Origin: Methyloversatilis sp. RAC08
Lineage (GTDB): Bacteria; Pseudomonadota; Gammaproteobacteria; Burkholderiales; Rhodocyclaceae
DNA: 64,000 nt
Direction: 5' to 3'
NCBI RefSeq assembly: GCF_001713355.1
Contig: NZ_CP016448.1
Coordinates: forward strand, 1,116,001 to 1,180,000
Part shown: positions 27,655-36,760 of the stretch, in pieces
Position numbering within the stretch: the stretch's first letter is position 1
How the letters are laid out: each line of letters begins with the position of its first letter
Program-made: the position numbers and the translations under genes
Notes under the pieces: model-generated
Database searches by the model: none
What the model saw: the letters and a program-made list of their open reading frames with translations, nothing else
Told to the model about the DNA's origin: nothing

Positions 27655-28851
27655 TCACGTCGCAGTGACCAAGGCAGCCACAGCGCTGGCTGCGGTCAGC
27701 ACAGCCAGCCCCCCGAATATCTTGCGCCGGCGTCCTGGACGATCGAGTCGGTGAAGCAGGGCCATCGTACGCGTCCACGGACGCCGATCGATCAGGTCAC
27801 CGCCCTGCGCATAGTGCCGCGCGAGCTCCGCAACGGTCAGGAAACGCAGTTCCGGTTGCGACCGCAGCGCAGCCGACACCAGGTCGCCGATGGCGCGGAC
27901 GCTCTCCGTACGCTGCGCCTTTGCGCCGACAAAATTCGATCGATGTGTTTCCAGCAGCAGCGGCCGGCGCTGCGCCCACTTCGTGGCCAGACTTTCCAGA
28001 CCGTGGTCGGCACGATGTCCGCGCAGCGGTTCGAAGTAGTCGTTGCGCACCATGGCGAGCAGGCCGGATGTGCAGCGCTGGCCGTTGTGAAGGCAGATGC
28101 CAGTATCGACCGGCAGACCATCGGCGCCGCGCATTTCGTATCGCTCGCCCGGCGTCACCAGCACAGCCAGCCCCTGCGCCGCCCACGCGCGCTCGACGGA
28201 TTCGTTCCAGACGAAGGTCGGCGGTACGACCACTTCCGGAAGGGTACCGAAACATTGTCTGAACATCGCTACCTCGCCGGCGACGCGGGCGCGGATGTCC
28301 GCTTCGTCCAATGCTCTCGAGGGCAGCGCGGACGCATCGGTCCAGCGACTCTGCAGGGGCGATGGCAGCTGTTCGGTCGCCACGAAGGGCGCACCGGCAA
28401 TCCACGCGCGTATCTGCGGATCCACCTGCGCCACACGTGCCAGCACTTCCGGGTGGTAGTGCTCCATGCCGTGCAATTGCAGATCGAACACACCGGCGCC
28501 CACCCCTTGTGTCATTGCATCGCGTACCGGCTTGAGGCGCACATCGTCGAGCGCGACCCGGCCCACGCCTAGCGCTTCATCGGCTGTCGCCCCCGCCCCC
28601 GGTCCTGCCAGAATCACACCCAGTGTCATGACCGGATGACGTCCGGTCAGGTCGCGGTGCACACCCAGCTCAGCCGCGATTTCGCGCAGCGCATCGATCT
28701 GCTCGAGCGGCCCGTAGCCCCAGTCGTCGCCTTCGAACACCATGACCGGATGGCGCAGGCAGGGCTCGGTCCAGGACAGCGAAAGATCGCGCCTGATCGC
28801 GAACAGTGCAACGCCCCACAGCAACAGGACCAGATACATTCCGTACATCAA
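27655..28851 (-). CDS. Membrane-anchored polysaccharide deacetylase-like protein
   Basis: Protein of 398 residues with an N-terminal membrane helix (MYLVLLLWGVALFAI) and a C-terminal hydrophobic segment (IFGGLAVLTAASAVAALV). The middle resembles a NodB-type carbohydrate esterase: a metal/acid motif in VFEGDDWGYGP, a histidine cluster in LQLHGMEHYHPEVL, VVPPTFVWNES and a late LETHRSNF. The spacing departs from classical NodB proteins, so catalytic activity is not certain. It is convergent with the ACP gene and near a heparinase-like gene, which fits polymer modification or recognition in the periplasm. Confidence 0.6.
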   Translation of the reverse strand: MMYGMYLVLLLWGVALFAIRRDLSLSWTEPCLRHPVMVFEGDDWGYGPLEQIDALREIAAELGVHRDLTGRHPVMTLGVILAGPGAGATADEALGVGRVALDDVRLKPVRDAMTQGVGAGVFDLQLHGMEHYHPEVLARVAQVDPQIRAWIAGAPFVATEQLPSPLQSRWTDASALPSRALDEADIRARVAGEVAMFRQCFGTLPEVVVPPTFVWNESVERAWAAQGLAVLVTPGERYEMRGADGLPVDTGICLHNGQRCTSGLLAMVRNDYFEPLRGHRADHGLESLATKWAQRRPLLLETHRSNFVGAKAQRTESVRAIGDLVSAALRSQPELRFLTVAELARHYAQGGDLIDRRPWTRTMALLHRLDRPGRRRKIFGGLAVLTAASAVAALVTAT

Positions 28852-29060
28852 CCGTCTCCTCAGGGTGCGTACTTTCTCACAGCCGTCCTTCCTGTCCCGA
28901 AAACGTCCTTGTACCGTCCGTGACTGATGGCACTCGGGACGATCACAACTGCGCCCTCCTCCCTACCCGAAGGCCCGCCAGGTCAGGATAATCGGCGCGA
29001 TCGCGTGCTCACTGGAGCGCGCTAGACCGCCACGTCGTCCACGTCACCCCTTCACCGCCC

Positions 29061-32000
29061 ATGCCCAACGATTCGCACAGGACCCGGAGCGTTTTCGCGG
29101 CATGTCTTGTCTACACACTGCTTCTGCTGTGGGGCAGTCTTTACCCGCTGACCAGGTGGCAAGCAGAAGCGGAAACCTTCGGTTTTCTTTCGATGTGGCG
29201 TTACAGCGCGCTGTCGATGCCCGATCTCGTCGTCAATGCGCTGATCTACATTCCGCTGGGCATCGGACTGCGGCAGATTACGTCTCGCTGGCCGGTACTG
29301 CCGTCGGTGCTGTTCGCCACCACCTGCGCGGCGGCGCTGAGTTTCAGTGTCGAAGCCGCACAGGCGCACTTGCCGCAGCGAGTACCTTCACTTGCGGATT
29401 TCGCCTTGAACACGACAGGCGGATTCGTGGGTGCGATTCTGGCCAGCATGTTTACAGCGCGGTGGAAGCCGGTTGCCTTTTTGATGGACTGGCGCGCACG
29501 CACCTTTGCTGCCACACCCGAGGCAGATCTGGCGGTTGCAGCGCTGATCGCCTGGGTGCTTGCCCAGCTCACGCCCTTCGTTCCTGCCTTCGATCTCGGG
29601 TCACTGCGCAACGGGCTCGCCCCGCTGGCCGCCACCCTGAATGACCCGGCGACGTTCAATCCGGCACAAGCATTGGGCAGCGCACTGGAAGTTTTCGCCC
29701 TCGTTCTTCTGGCGCGTGATGCGCGGAACCGCGCGGTATCGCTGACGCGCTTGTTCTGGCTGCTGGCCCTTGCCGTCATGATGCTGAAGGTCGTGGTGAT
29801 CAGTCGCCAGCTGTCGGCGGAAATGATCATCGGCACCGTGGCCGGTCTCACGCTGGGGTTCGGCTGGCCACGCCGGCTCAAGCCGATGCGGCCGGTTCTG
29901 GCCGCGCTGGCCGTCACGCTGGCCCTGGTGATCAGCGAACTGACCCCATCGCCGGGTGCGCTGCGCCACCTCAACTGGACGCCATTCGTTGCCCACATGA
30001 GCAATCCGATGCTCGGGCTGAGCGTGCTGATCGACAACGTATGGCCCTATCTGATACTTGCCGCAGCGCTCGTTGCACTCAGCAACACGGGGCGGATTCC
30101 GGCGTTGGTGATCATATTGGCGTGCGGCGGACTTTCGTTCGCGCTGGAATGGATGCAGCAGCACATTCCCGGGCGTACGCCCGACATCACCACGGTGGCG
30201 ATGGCGTTGCTGACAGCGCTGCTGGCGGTCCGCCACGTCCGGCCTGCTTCGGCGGCATCGGCGCTGCCGGCCAGTTCGAAGCGGGGTTCACGACTGGCGG
30301 GCACGCTGGTCGCCGCAGTGCTGCTCGGCAGCGCAACCGCCGTCTGGTCGCTGGCGCGCACTCCGCCGCCGACCGTGCTCGCGTCGGCGCGCAGTCAGGT
30401 GACGCTGCCTTCGCCGGACGAGCTGCGGGTACCCGAATTGCCGGGATTTCGCCGAGTGCATCCCCGCCTGCCCTACCCGTCCGCGGGCGACGTGGCACGC
30501 CTGAAAGCGGAGAACCCGGAATACGTGCGCCAACTGGTCCTCAGAGCCCAGGGCGGCAAGGGTGATCTGAGCGCGTCGCTCGTGGCGGCGGTCCTGGCGC
30601 CCGAAACACAGAACGTGCGCACCATTGTCGAACGCGTGCTCACGCTGCGGCCCACCTGGCGCGGCCACCAACAGACGAAACCGATCGCACAGACCTATGA
30701 CTGGCTGCACGACCGCATTCCTCCCGATCTGATGCCAAGGCTCAAGGACAAGGTGATCGAAGCCTGCAACTTCCAGATCAACGTGATCCGCAAGGAAGCG
30801 CTTTCGCCCTACAACGTCTATCTGTACAACTCGCCGCTTCAGGCGTTGATGGCCTGCGCACTGGCCATCCATGGCGACGATGAGCGTGCCACCCCGGTCA
30901 TGGCATTCACCTACGACTTCTGGATCAATCGAGTACTGCCTGTCTGGCGCCAGGTGGGTGGGCAGAACGGCGGCTGGCATGAAGGCAACGAGTACGTCGG
31001 CATCGGCATCGGTCAGGCCATCTACCAGTTGCCGGCCATGTGGCGTTCGGCCACTGGCGAAGATCTGTTCCGAAGCGAACCGGCGATCCGCGGTTTCCTG
31101 GATTTCCTGGTGTACCGGATGCTTCCCGATGGCACGTCCATGCGCTGGGGCGATGGCCGGTTCGGTCGTCGCCAGGTTTTCGACGCCGATGCGCTGGCAC
31201 TCGAATACCGCCATGCGGCGGCCTATACGCTGAGCACCCGCGCCGGCGAGAAGCTGCTGCCCACATCGTGGCCCTGGGGTCCGCTGACCGATCGATCGCT
31301 GTACGACCCGGAAGCGGTGCGCGCACTGCCGCTGACCCATGTCGCCGACGGCCTGGGGCTGGTCATCGCGCGCAGCAGCTGGAACGCGGACGCAACACAC
31401 TTCAGCTTCAAGGCCGGCAACAATTACTGGTCACACAGCCATCTCGATCAGGGCGCCTTCTCCCTGTTCAAGGGTGCGCCGCTGGCGATAGACAGCGGCT
31501 GCTATTGCGGCTATGGCGGCGATCACCACCTGAACTACCATTACCAGACGATCGCCCACAACACGATCACGGTGACCGACCCGGCTGACATCGTGCAGAT
31601 GCCGGTGCGCCAGGGCAAACCGCCGCGCACCATCGCCAACGATGGCGGCCAGCGGCGTGTCGGGTCCGCCTGGAACCTGCACGCGGCGCCGGCCGACCTG
31701 GAGGACTGGCAAAGCAAGTTCGGTGACTTTCACACCGGCCGCTTGGTGCGTCTGGTCGAACAGGACGGCCTGCTGGTCGCACTGACCGACATCACCGCCG
31801 CTTACACCAATGAGCAGAGCGGCGTGCATAGCTTCCATCACCGATCGCGACGGGTCGAGAAAGCCTGGCGCATCTTTGTCTATGACCGCGTTTCGGACAT
31901 CGTGATCATCCACGATACCGTCGAAGCGACGCATGCCGACTTCGTCAAGCGCTGGCTGCTGCACAGCGCCTTCCAGCCGCGCATCGACGGCCGGAAGTTC

Positions 32001-32504
32001 ACGCTGGAGCGTCCGGCCACCGCGTCGGTCACCGGCTTGCCGCAACTGCAGGGCGAAGTGATCTTTCCGCGCGAGGCACGCTTGGTGCCGATCGGCGGAC
32101 CGGGCTTCGAATACTTCGTCGACGGCATGAATTTCGACGAAAACGGCACCCTCGCAGCCAACATTGCGCGCGGACCACCCGAACTCGATCCGGGTGCCTG
32201 GAGACTGGAAATCATGCCGCAACTGCCGGCGATCGAAGACCGCTTCCTGGTCGTGCTGCGACCGGGCCTGAGCGAATTGCCCGCACTTGACATAAGGCCG
32301 ATGGAAACGCCGGAGAGCATGGGTGCCGAAATCCATCTGCCCGGCCGGATGCTCAGGCTGGCATTTCCGCGAGATCGTCTGGCGGTCGACGTGATGCTGA
32401 CCGGAGCCGACGGCATACCCCGGACACTGACCGTCGACGGCGCGGGCGAACGTGCACCGGCACTCAGCTGGGTCGATCAACTGCGCATCTGGATGACAAG
32501 ATGA
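29061..32504 (+). CDS. Fusion of VanZ-like membrane domains with a heparinase II/III-type lyase
   Basis: Very long protein of 1147 residues. Residues 10-130 are VanZ-like (VYTLLLLWGSLYPLTRW, PDLVVNALIYIPLGIGLRQ). Further helices lead to a second VanZ-like unit around 300-400 (DNVWPYLILAAALVALSN; LSFALEWMQQHIPGRTPDI). From about 470 an alpha/alpha-toroid and beta-sandwich domain of the heparinase II/III type follows, with the conserved FKAGNNYWSHSHLDQGAFSL and YHYQTIAHNTITV. Such lyases cleave uronate-containing polysaccharides, which would suit an EPS made with the TviB-like dehydrogenase. The catalytic half is expected in the periplasm, tethered by the VanZ half. VanZ function itself is poorly defined. 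Confidence 0.8.
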   Translation: MPNDSHRTRSVFAACLVYTLLLLWGSLYPLTRWQAEAETFGFLSMWRYSALSMPDLVVNALIYIPLGIGLRQITSRWPVLPSVLFATTCAAALSFSVEAAQAHLPQRVPSLADFALNTTGGFVGAILASMFTARWKPVAFLMDWRARTFAATPEADLAVAALIAWVLAQLTPFVPAFDLGSLRNGLAPLAATLNDPATFNPAQALGSALEVFALVLLARDARNRAVSLTRLFWLLALAVMMLKVVVISRQLSAEMIIGTVAGLTLGFGWPRRLKPMRPVLAALAVTLALVISELTPSPGALRHLNWTPFVAHMSNPMLGLSVLIDNVWPYLILAAALVALSNTGRIPALVIILACGGLSFALEWMQQHIPGRTPDITTVAMALLTALLAVRHVRPASAASALPASSKRGSRLAGTLVAAVLLGSATAVWSLARTPPPTVLASARSQVTLPSPDELRVPELPGFRRVHPRLPYPSAGDVARLKAENPEYVRQLVLRAQGGKGDLSASLVAAVLAPETQNVRTIVERVLTLRPTWRGHQQTKPIAQTYDWLHDRIPPDLMPRLKDKVIEACNFQINVIRKEALSPYNVYLYNSPLQALMACALAIHGDDERATPVMAFTYDFWINRVLPVWRQVGGQNGGWHEGNEYVGIGIGQAIYQLPAMWRSATGEDLFRSEPAIRGFLDFLVYRMLPDGTSMRWGDGRFGRRQVFDADALALEYRHAAAYTLSTRAGEKLLPTSWPWGPLTDRSLYDPEAVRALPLTHVADGLGLVIARSSWNADATHFSFKAGNNYWSHSHLDQGAFSLFKGAPLAIDSGCYCGYGGDHHLNYHYQTIAHNTITVTDPADIVQMPVRQGKPPRTIANDGGQRRVGSAWNLHAAPADLEDWQSKFGDFHTGRLVRLVEQDGLLVALTDITAAYTNEQSGVHSFHHRSRRVEKAWRIFVYDRVSDIVIIHDTVEATHADFVKRWLLHSAFQPRIDGRKFTLERPATASVTGLPQLQGEVIFPREARLVPIGGPGFEYFVDGMNFDENGTLAANIARGPPELDPGAWRLEIMPQLPAIEDRFLVVLRPGLSELPALDIRPMETPESMGAEIHLPGRMLRLAFPRDRLAVDVMLTGADGIPRTLTVDGAGERAPALSWVDQLRIWMTR

Positions 32505-32553
32505 GAAACCGATGATGTGGAAATGATTAGCGGGCTCGCATCCGCTGAATGCA

Positions 32554-33156
32554 TCACTTTTTTTGCATCTGCTCCATGCGCAAGGTGATCTTGCGATGGT
32601 CGCCAATCTGAGTACGCGCATCCTCCAGCACCTTCATCGCCTCTTTGCGCTGGCCCGTGTCATATAACAAGTCGCTGAGCGCAATCCACGCGTCGACCGA
32701 ATCAGGGTTTAGCTTCAACGCATTAGAAAAGGCTCTCCGAGCATTTTCGTTCTCATTGAGCAATTGATGACCCCGCCCCAAATTTATCAGGGCGTCAGGG
32801 CGCATGAAAAAATCTTTTTTCGTATGAGAGAGGATGTAATTCATATTTCGAACCACATCCAGGGCAAAACCCTTACGCAATTGTTTTTCAGTATAGTTCG
32901 AATACGCTAAAGTCATTGCTCGAAGACCAAAGCAATAGTGATGCATGTGAATATAGTTATCGTTTCCGAGATGCCTTTTCCAGCGCTCCACCTCAGACTT
33001 GGGCTCATCAGTCAGTTTGGCGCGGCAATATCCAGGATAAAGGGCAAAATCCTCGTCACTGAAAACATCGCTTCGCTGAGACCATGAAACGCTAGGTATC
33101 AACGACCCGAAAACCAGAACTGCATAAAAAGCAACCATGCGGCATTGAATTAACAT
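32554..33156 (-). CDS. Small exported TPR protein
   Basis: Protein of 200 residues with a signal peptide (MVAFYAVLVFGSLIPSVSWS) and a C-terminal pair of TPR units (ALINLGRGHQLLNENENARRAFSNALKLNPDSVDAW split across two repeats). GGAAG lies six bases before the ATG. The N-terminal half (YPGYCRAKLTDEP, HMHHYCFGLRAMTLAY) is not recognised. Its DNA is clearly more AT-rich than its neighbours. A related, broken copy occurs at 36315-36748, ending with the same RKITLRMEQM-like sequence. A role in EPS assembly is inferred only from location. Confidence 0.7.
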   Translation of the reverse strand: MLIQCRMVAFYAVLVFGSLIPSVSWSQRSDVFSDEDFALYPGYCRAKLTDEPKSEVERWKRHLGNDNYIHMHHYCFGLRAMTLAYSNYTEKQLRKGFALDVVRNMNYILSHTKKDFFMRPDALINLGRGHQLLNENENARRAFSNALKLNPDSVDAWIALSDLLYDTGQRKEAMKVLEDARTQIGDHRKITLRMEQMQKK

Positions 33157-33730
33157 TTCTTGCTTCCTTGCGATGCAACAATCGATTCGGCCCTGCCGTA
33201 TCTGTTGTTTCTGGAGATGTCCGCTACAAATTCGAGTCCTACCACATCGACTTTCACCCGTCTAAACCTACGCGGTGTAACGATACAATTGATCCTGTGA
33301 GTTTGCAGCCGCCTAGTTTGCGTCCTCGAGAAGCATTTGTCGCGTTCGAAGGATCGCTTGGCTGCATCAATTCGGATCGAATCAAGCGACAGTCAGTCTG
33401 ACCAACGCTGACGAATCAGCGTCGTTGTCAATATGAACCGCGTCCTTGACAGCGACGCCACGTTCCCAGTTGGCGAGGCTGACAGCCCTGTGAGAACAGA
33501 CGCTCGTATCGCCCCCAACCGGCTTCCATTCTCAAGACCAAGAATGACTCAAGCGCATTAACATTATGGCCCTTGCCTGACGGGTGTCGTGACTTTTGCC
33601 GCCGACCGGCTCAAACGCTGAGAAAGGACCCATCTACTGCTGCGTGGCGCAGTCTATGCAACAATGGTATTGACTCCGCTATTTTTCGGGGGCAGCACTC
33701 AGCGCTTCATCTACTTCGACTTCTAGGACC
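33157..33730. other. 574-base intergenic region, AT-richer, probable control region
   Basis: This divergent gap separates the small TPR gene from the plus-strand glycosyltransferase operon. Short open frames here look non-coding. One clear hairpin, ACGCTGA/TCAGCGT with a CGAA loop (33405-33422), extends with flanking CAA/TTG pairing and a bulge. It probably contains the promoter of the 18-kb operon, but no strong sigma-70 or -24/-12 sequence was recognised. Confidence 0.45.
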
Positions 33731-34375
33731 GTGGAAAACATCACCCAATACCCGGATTCGCCGCGCATCGAAATGCAACGTTTCGTACCGGCACATGCTC
33801 GCCGGCTACTCGATGTGGGCTGTCATACCGGTGCTTTCGGTCACGCGCTGAAGCAGAATCATGACATGGAGGTGTGGGGTGTCGAGCCGGCAAGCGGCCC
33901 TGCCGGCGTTGCGGCAACGCGCATCGATCACGTGCTGACCGAAGCACTCGGAGCAGACAGCAAGCTGCCGGAAGCATACTTCGATGCCATCGTATTCAAC
34001 GATGTACTCGAACATATCGAATCGCCGTGGGACATGCTGCATCTGGTCAAGCGCTGGCTTGCACCGGATGGTGTGCTCGTCGTATCGCTGCCCAATCTGC
34101 TGCATGTCGACAATCTGGAGCATATGCTTTTCGAGCGCGACTTCCGGTATGAAGGTCGGGGCATCCGGGACCGCACCCACCTGCGCTTCTTCACCCGCAA
34201 GAGCGCACTGCGCATGTTCGATGACTGCGGCTACACGGTCACTGCGGTCGCCGGCATCAATGAATCGTGGTGGTCTCCATCGCTGACGAGGCGAACTGCC
34301 TTCCGTATATTTTCCCGCTGGCTGGCGGAATGCAAGCCTCAGCAATTTGCCTTCGTCGCGGTGCGGGACACCTGA
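33731..34375 (+). CDS. Class I SAM-dependent methyltransferase
   Basis: Cytoplasmic methyltransferase of 214 residues. Motif I is LLDVGCHTGAFGHAL, the acidic loop is VWGVEPAS, and the motif IV/post-IV region is FDAIVFNDVLEHIESPWDML, all typical of the UbiG/Methyltransf_11-type group. It begins with GTG just after AGGA and is the first gene of the plus-strand EPS assembly operon. The likely job is methylation of a sugar or lipid-linked intermediate, although the exact acceptor is not known. Confidence 0.83.
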   Translation: MENITQYPDSPRIEMQRFVPAHARRLLDVGCHTGAFGHALKQNHDMEVWGVEPASGPAGVAATRIDHVLTEALGADSKLPEAYFDAIVFNDVLEHIESPWDMLHLVKRWLAPDGVLVVSLPNLLHVDNLEHMLFERDFRYEGRGIRDRTHLRFFTRKSALRMFDDCGYTVTAVAGINESWWSPSLTRRTAFRIFSRWLAECKPQQFAFVAVRDT

Positions 34376-34386
34376 AAAGACCAGCG

Positions 34387-35244
34387 ATGACAGTTTCGTC
34401 AATCAGCGTCGTCATGCCGGTTTTCAACGGCGAACGCCATCTGGCTGAAGCAATCGACTCAGTGCTGGCGCAATCCATCGCGCCCAGCGAGTTCATCGTG
34501 GTAGATGACGGCTCGACCGATGGCAGTGCGCAGCTTCTCGAGCGTTACAGTGATCGCCTGAACGTCCTGTGTCAGCCCAATGGCGGCCAGTCTCTCGCAC
34601 GCTTTCGGGGCACTGAGGTGGCAAGCGGCGAATTCCTCGCCTTCATCGATCAGGATGACATGTGGGACCCTCAAAAACTTGCGCGCCAAATCGACCTGTT
34701 GCAGCGTTTCCCGGCTGCGCTGGCCACCTATTGCGACCATCGCGGCATCGATGGTGCCGGTACCGTCACGGCAATCAGTGGATCGGGCTATGGCCTGCGC
34801 GGCAGCGGACAGATTCTGACAGCACTGCTGCGGGGAAACTTCATACGCAGTGCCTCGCTGGTGATGGTCCGGCGCCAGGCGTACGAACTCGCAGGCAAGT
34901 TTCTGCGTGAGCGCTTTTTCTGGTCTGACGATTACAGCATGTGGATGCGCATAGCCGCTCACGGACCGGTCATCTATCAGGCAGAGACGCTGGTCAGCTA
35001 CAGACAGCATTCCGGCAACACATCCGGAGATGTTTACGAGAAGGCACTGGGCGATGCACACGCGCTCGGAACGCTCGTTGATCATCTCCGCGCCGCCGGG
35101 CTGACCCGGCATATGAATGCCGCGCTCGCCGCGCAACGCGAGGCAATGCGCAGCGCCGCCTGGCACTGTATCCGCAGGCGCGAAATTGCACGCGCCCTGT
35201 CTTATCGATTGAAGGCCGTGATGTCGCTGTGGAGTACTCAATGA
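34387..35244 (+). CDS. Glycosyltransferase family 2
   Basis: GT-A inverting glycosyltransferase of 285 residues. It has the nucleotide-binding start ISVVMPVFNGERHLAEAI, then VVDDGSTDGS and the metal-binding region FIDQDDMW. The catalytic acidic region is SDDYSMWMRIA. ATG 34387 is used because it opens the family motif; the in-frame extension to 34267 overlaps the methyltransferase. The last codon overlaps the next gene (ATGA), so the two are translationally coupled. Donor and acceptor are unknown. Confidence 0.87.
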   Translation: MTVSSISVVMPVFNGERHLAEAIDSVLAQSIAPSEFIVVDDGSTDGSAQLLERYSDRLNVLCQPNGGQSLARFRGTEVASGEFLAFIDQDDMWDPQKLARQIDLLQRFPAALATYCDHRGIDGAGTVTAISGSGYGLRGSGQILTALLRGNFIRSASLVMVRRQAYELAGKFLRERFFWSDDYSMWMRIAAHGPVIYQAETLVSYRQHSGNTSGDVYEKALGDAHALGTLVDHLRAAGLTRHMNAALAAQREAMRSAAWHCIRRREIARALSYRLKAVMSLWSTQ

Positions 35245-36197
35245 CGCGCCCGGAGCCCCGTTTTTCCATCGTACTGCCGACACACAATCGCCACGAGCTT
35301 CTGCGCGAGGCGCTTGAGTCGCTCGCTGCGCAAACCTTCACGGACTGGGAAGTGGTCGTGGTCGACGACGGATCCAGTCAACCGGTCGATGCAGCCGAGA
35401 TCAGGAGCATCGTTGGCGAGCGCTATACGCTGCATACGCATGCACATCCCAAGGGCGTGGCTGCGGCGCGGAATTCTGGCTACATGCTGGCGCGAGGCGA
35501 GTTCATTGCCCAGCTCGACGATGACGACCAGCTCGCGCCCGCAGCCCTGGAACTCGCAGATCGCGGGTTGAAGCACCCATTTGCCCCTGAAATCCTCTAC
35601 ATCGGCGTAGAAGCTTTCGGCGGCGAGGGTGCTGCCGTCAACGCGCGACAGAGAGCCGCGCTGGACCGTACGCTGGCAAACGCCAGGTCGGCAAGCGATC
35701 AGGGACTGATCATTTTCGGTGATGCGCTTTTCGATGCGCTTCTGAAGAGCGTGCCGGCCGCCTTCCAGAAACCCATTTTTCACCGCAGCATCCTTGACCG
35801 GGTGCAGCCCATGAACAAGGATGACTGGCCGGAGTCAGCGTGGGCCATAGAAGCTGCGGCACGCTCGATCCGGTGCGCACTTCTTGACCTTCCGGTGTAT
35901 CGCTGGCGTCGTGACGGGCAGAGCTACTTCTCGGTCAGCGGGCAGCACTTCGCGTCCATGCTCGGCCATATTCGAATGAAGCAGGGTCTGCTTGACCGTC
36001 TCGGCCAAGAATTGCCTGAACGCAAGCCGGCATTGAAAAAAGCGCTCGCGCAAGCTCGCTTCGACTATTGCTACAACATGGTTTCAGATAGTTCGGCAAT
36101 GCCCTGGGGCCAATTTACCCGGTCATTCATTGAAGCACCGGGGGCAAGGCACCTGCGTTTGCTCTATCGAAGCCAGTTGAGACGCCGGATTCAGTAG
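35241..36197 (+). CDS. Glycosyltransferase family 2
   Basis: Family-2 transferase of 318 residues with RFSIVLPTHNRHELLREAL, VVVDDGSSQPV, the DXD-like QLDDDDQLAP and a later acidic KDDWPESAWAIEAA. ATG 35241 overlaps the upstream stop as ATGA and has GGAG upstream, so it is preferred to GTG 35229. The C-terminal third has no recognised domain. It probably adds one sugar of the EPS repeat unit. Confidence 0.85.
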   Translation: MTRPEPRFSIVLPTHNRHELLREALESLAAQTFTDWEVVVVDDGSSQPVDAAEIRSIVGERYTLHTHAHPKGVAAARNSGYMLARGEFIAQLDDDDQLAPAALELADRGLKHPFAPEILYIGVEAFGGEGAAVNARQRAALDRTLANARSASDQGLIIFGDALFDALLKSVPAAFQKPIFHRSILDRVQPMNKDDWPESAWAIEAAARSIRCALLDLPVYRWRRDGQSYFSVSGQHFASMLGHIRMKQGLLDRLGQELPERKPALKKALAQARFDYCYNMVSDSSAMPWGQFTRSFIEAPGARHLRLLYRSQLRRRIQ

Positions 36198-36314
36198 TCA
36201 ATCAGCCGCAGCGAGGCTGAACGCACGGCGAACAGCGCGTCGCACCACAACGAAGCTGTTCAGGGGCGCGTGCAACTCAAGTCAGCTTTCTTGCACGCCA
36301 CCCACCGCGAGATG

Positions 36315-36748
36315 TTAGTCCGATGATTTCTGACCGGCTCCTTTCATTTCTTCAAGGCGCAATGTGATTCGCTTGTGCTCGCCTGTGGCTTGCTGCGATT
36401 CTTCAAGCGCCCGCGTCGCGTCGGACTTCCAGCCAATCTGAAAATGTCGCTCAAGGCAACCCAAGCGCTCATCTCCAATCGCTTGATCTTGATGGCTTCT
36501 TCGAATGCTTCGCGCGCTTCGGCGTACTCCCGGAGCAGCATGTGACCACGACACAGATTCACCAACGCTTCACCGGACACCTTGCGCCGAGCCTTGAACG
36601 CTCGGGCCTGTGCCAGAGCTGACGCCGACCGATCCGTCGTGACGCGCTCGGCAGAGGGCCACGCTCTGCGGGTGAGATACTTCGCGCGCAGGTCGTGCGC
36701 GAAAAATTCCGCGAGACTCAACGCCCGGGCAAGGCGCTTCACCGACAC
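36315..36748 (-). pseudogene. Broken second copy of the small TPR protein
   Basis: Two overlapping minus-strand frames together spell a relative of the protein at 32554-33156. The first ends in EALVNLCRGHMLLREYAEA...SAWVALSDIF and the second continues as FQIGWKSDATRALEESQQA and KRITLRLEEMKG. Aligning to the intact copy places a missing base in the T-run of GACATTTTCAG near 36440-36450. No signal peptide or N-terminal half comparable to the intact copy is present, so it is also 5' truncated. It lies in the opposite direction within the plus-strand operon. Confidence 0.75.
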
Positions 36749-36760
36749 TTCATCGAGTCA

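Noticed and set aside
33168-33401. 77-codon plus-strand frame in the long intergenic region
   Set aside because: No ribosome binding site, no motif, and composition unlike neighbouring genes.
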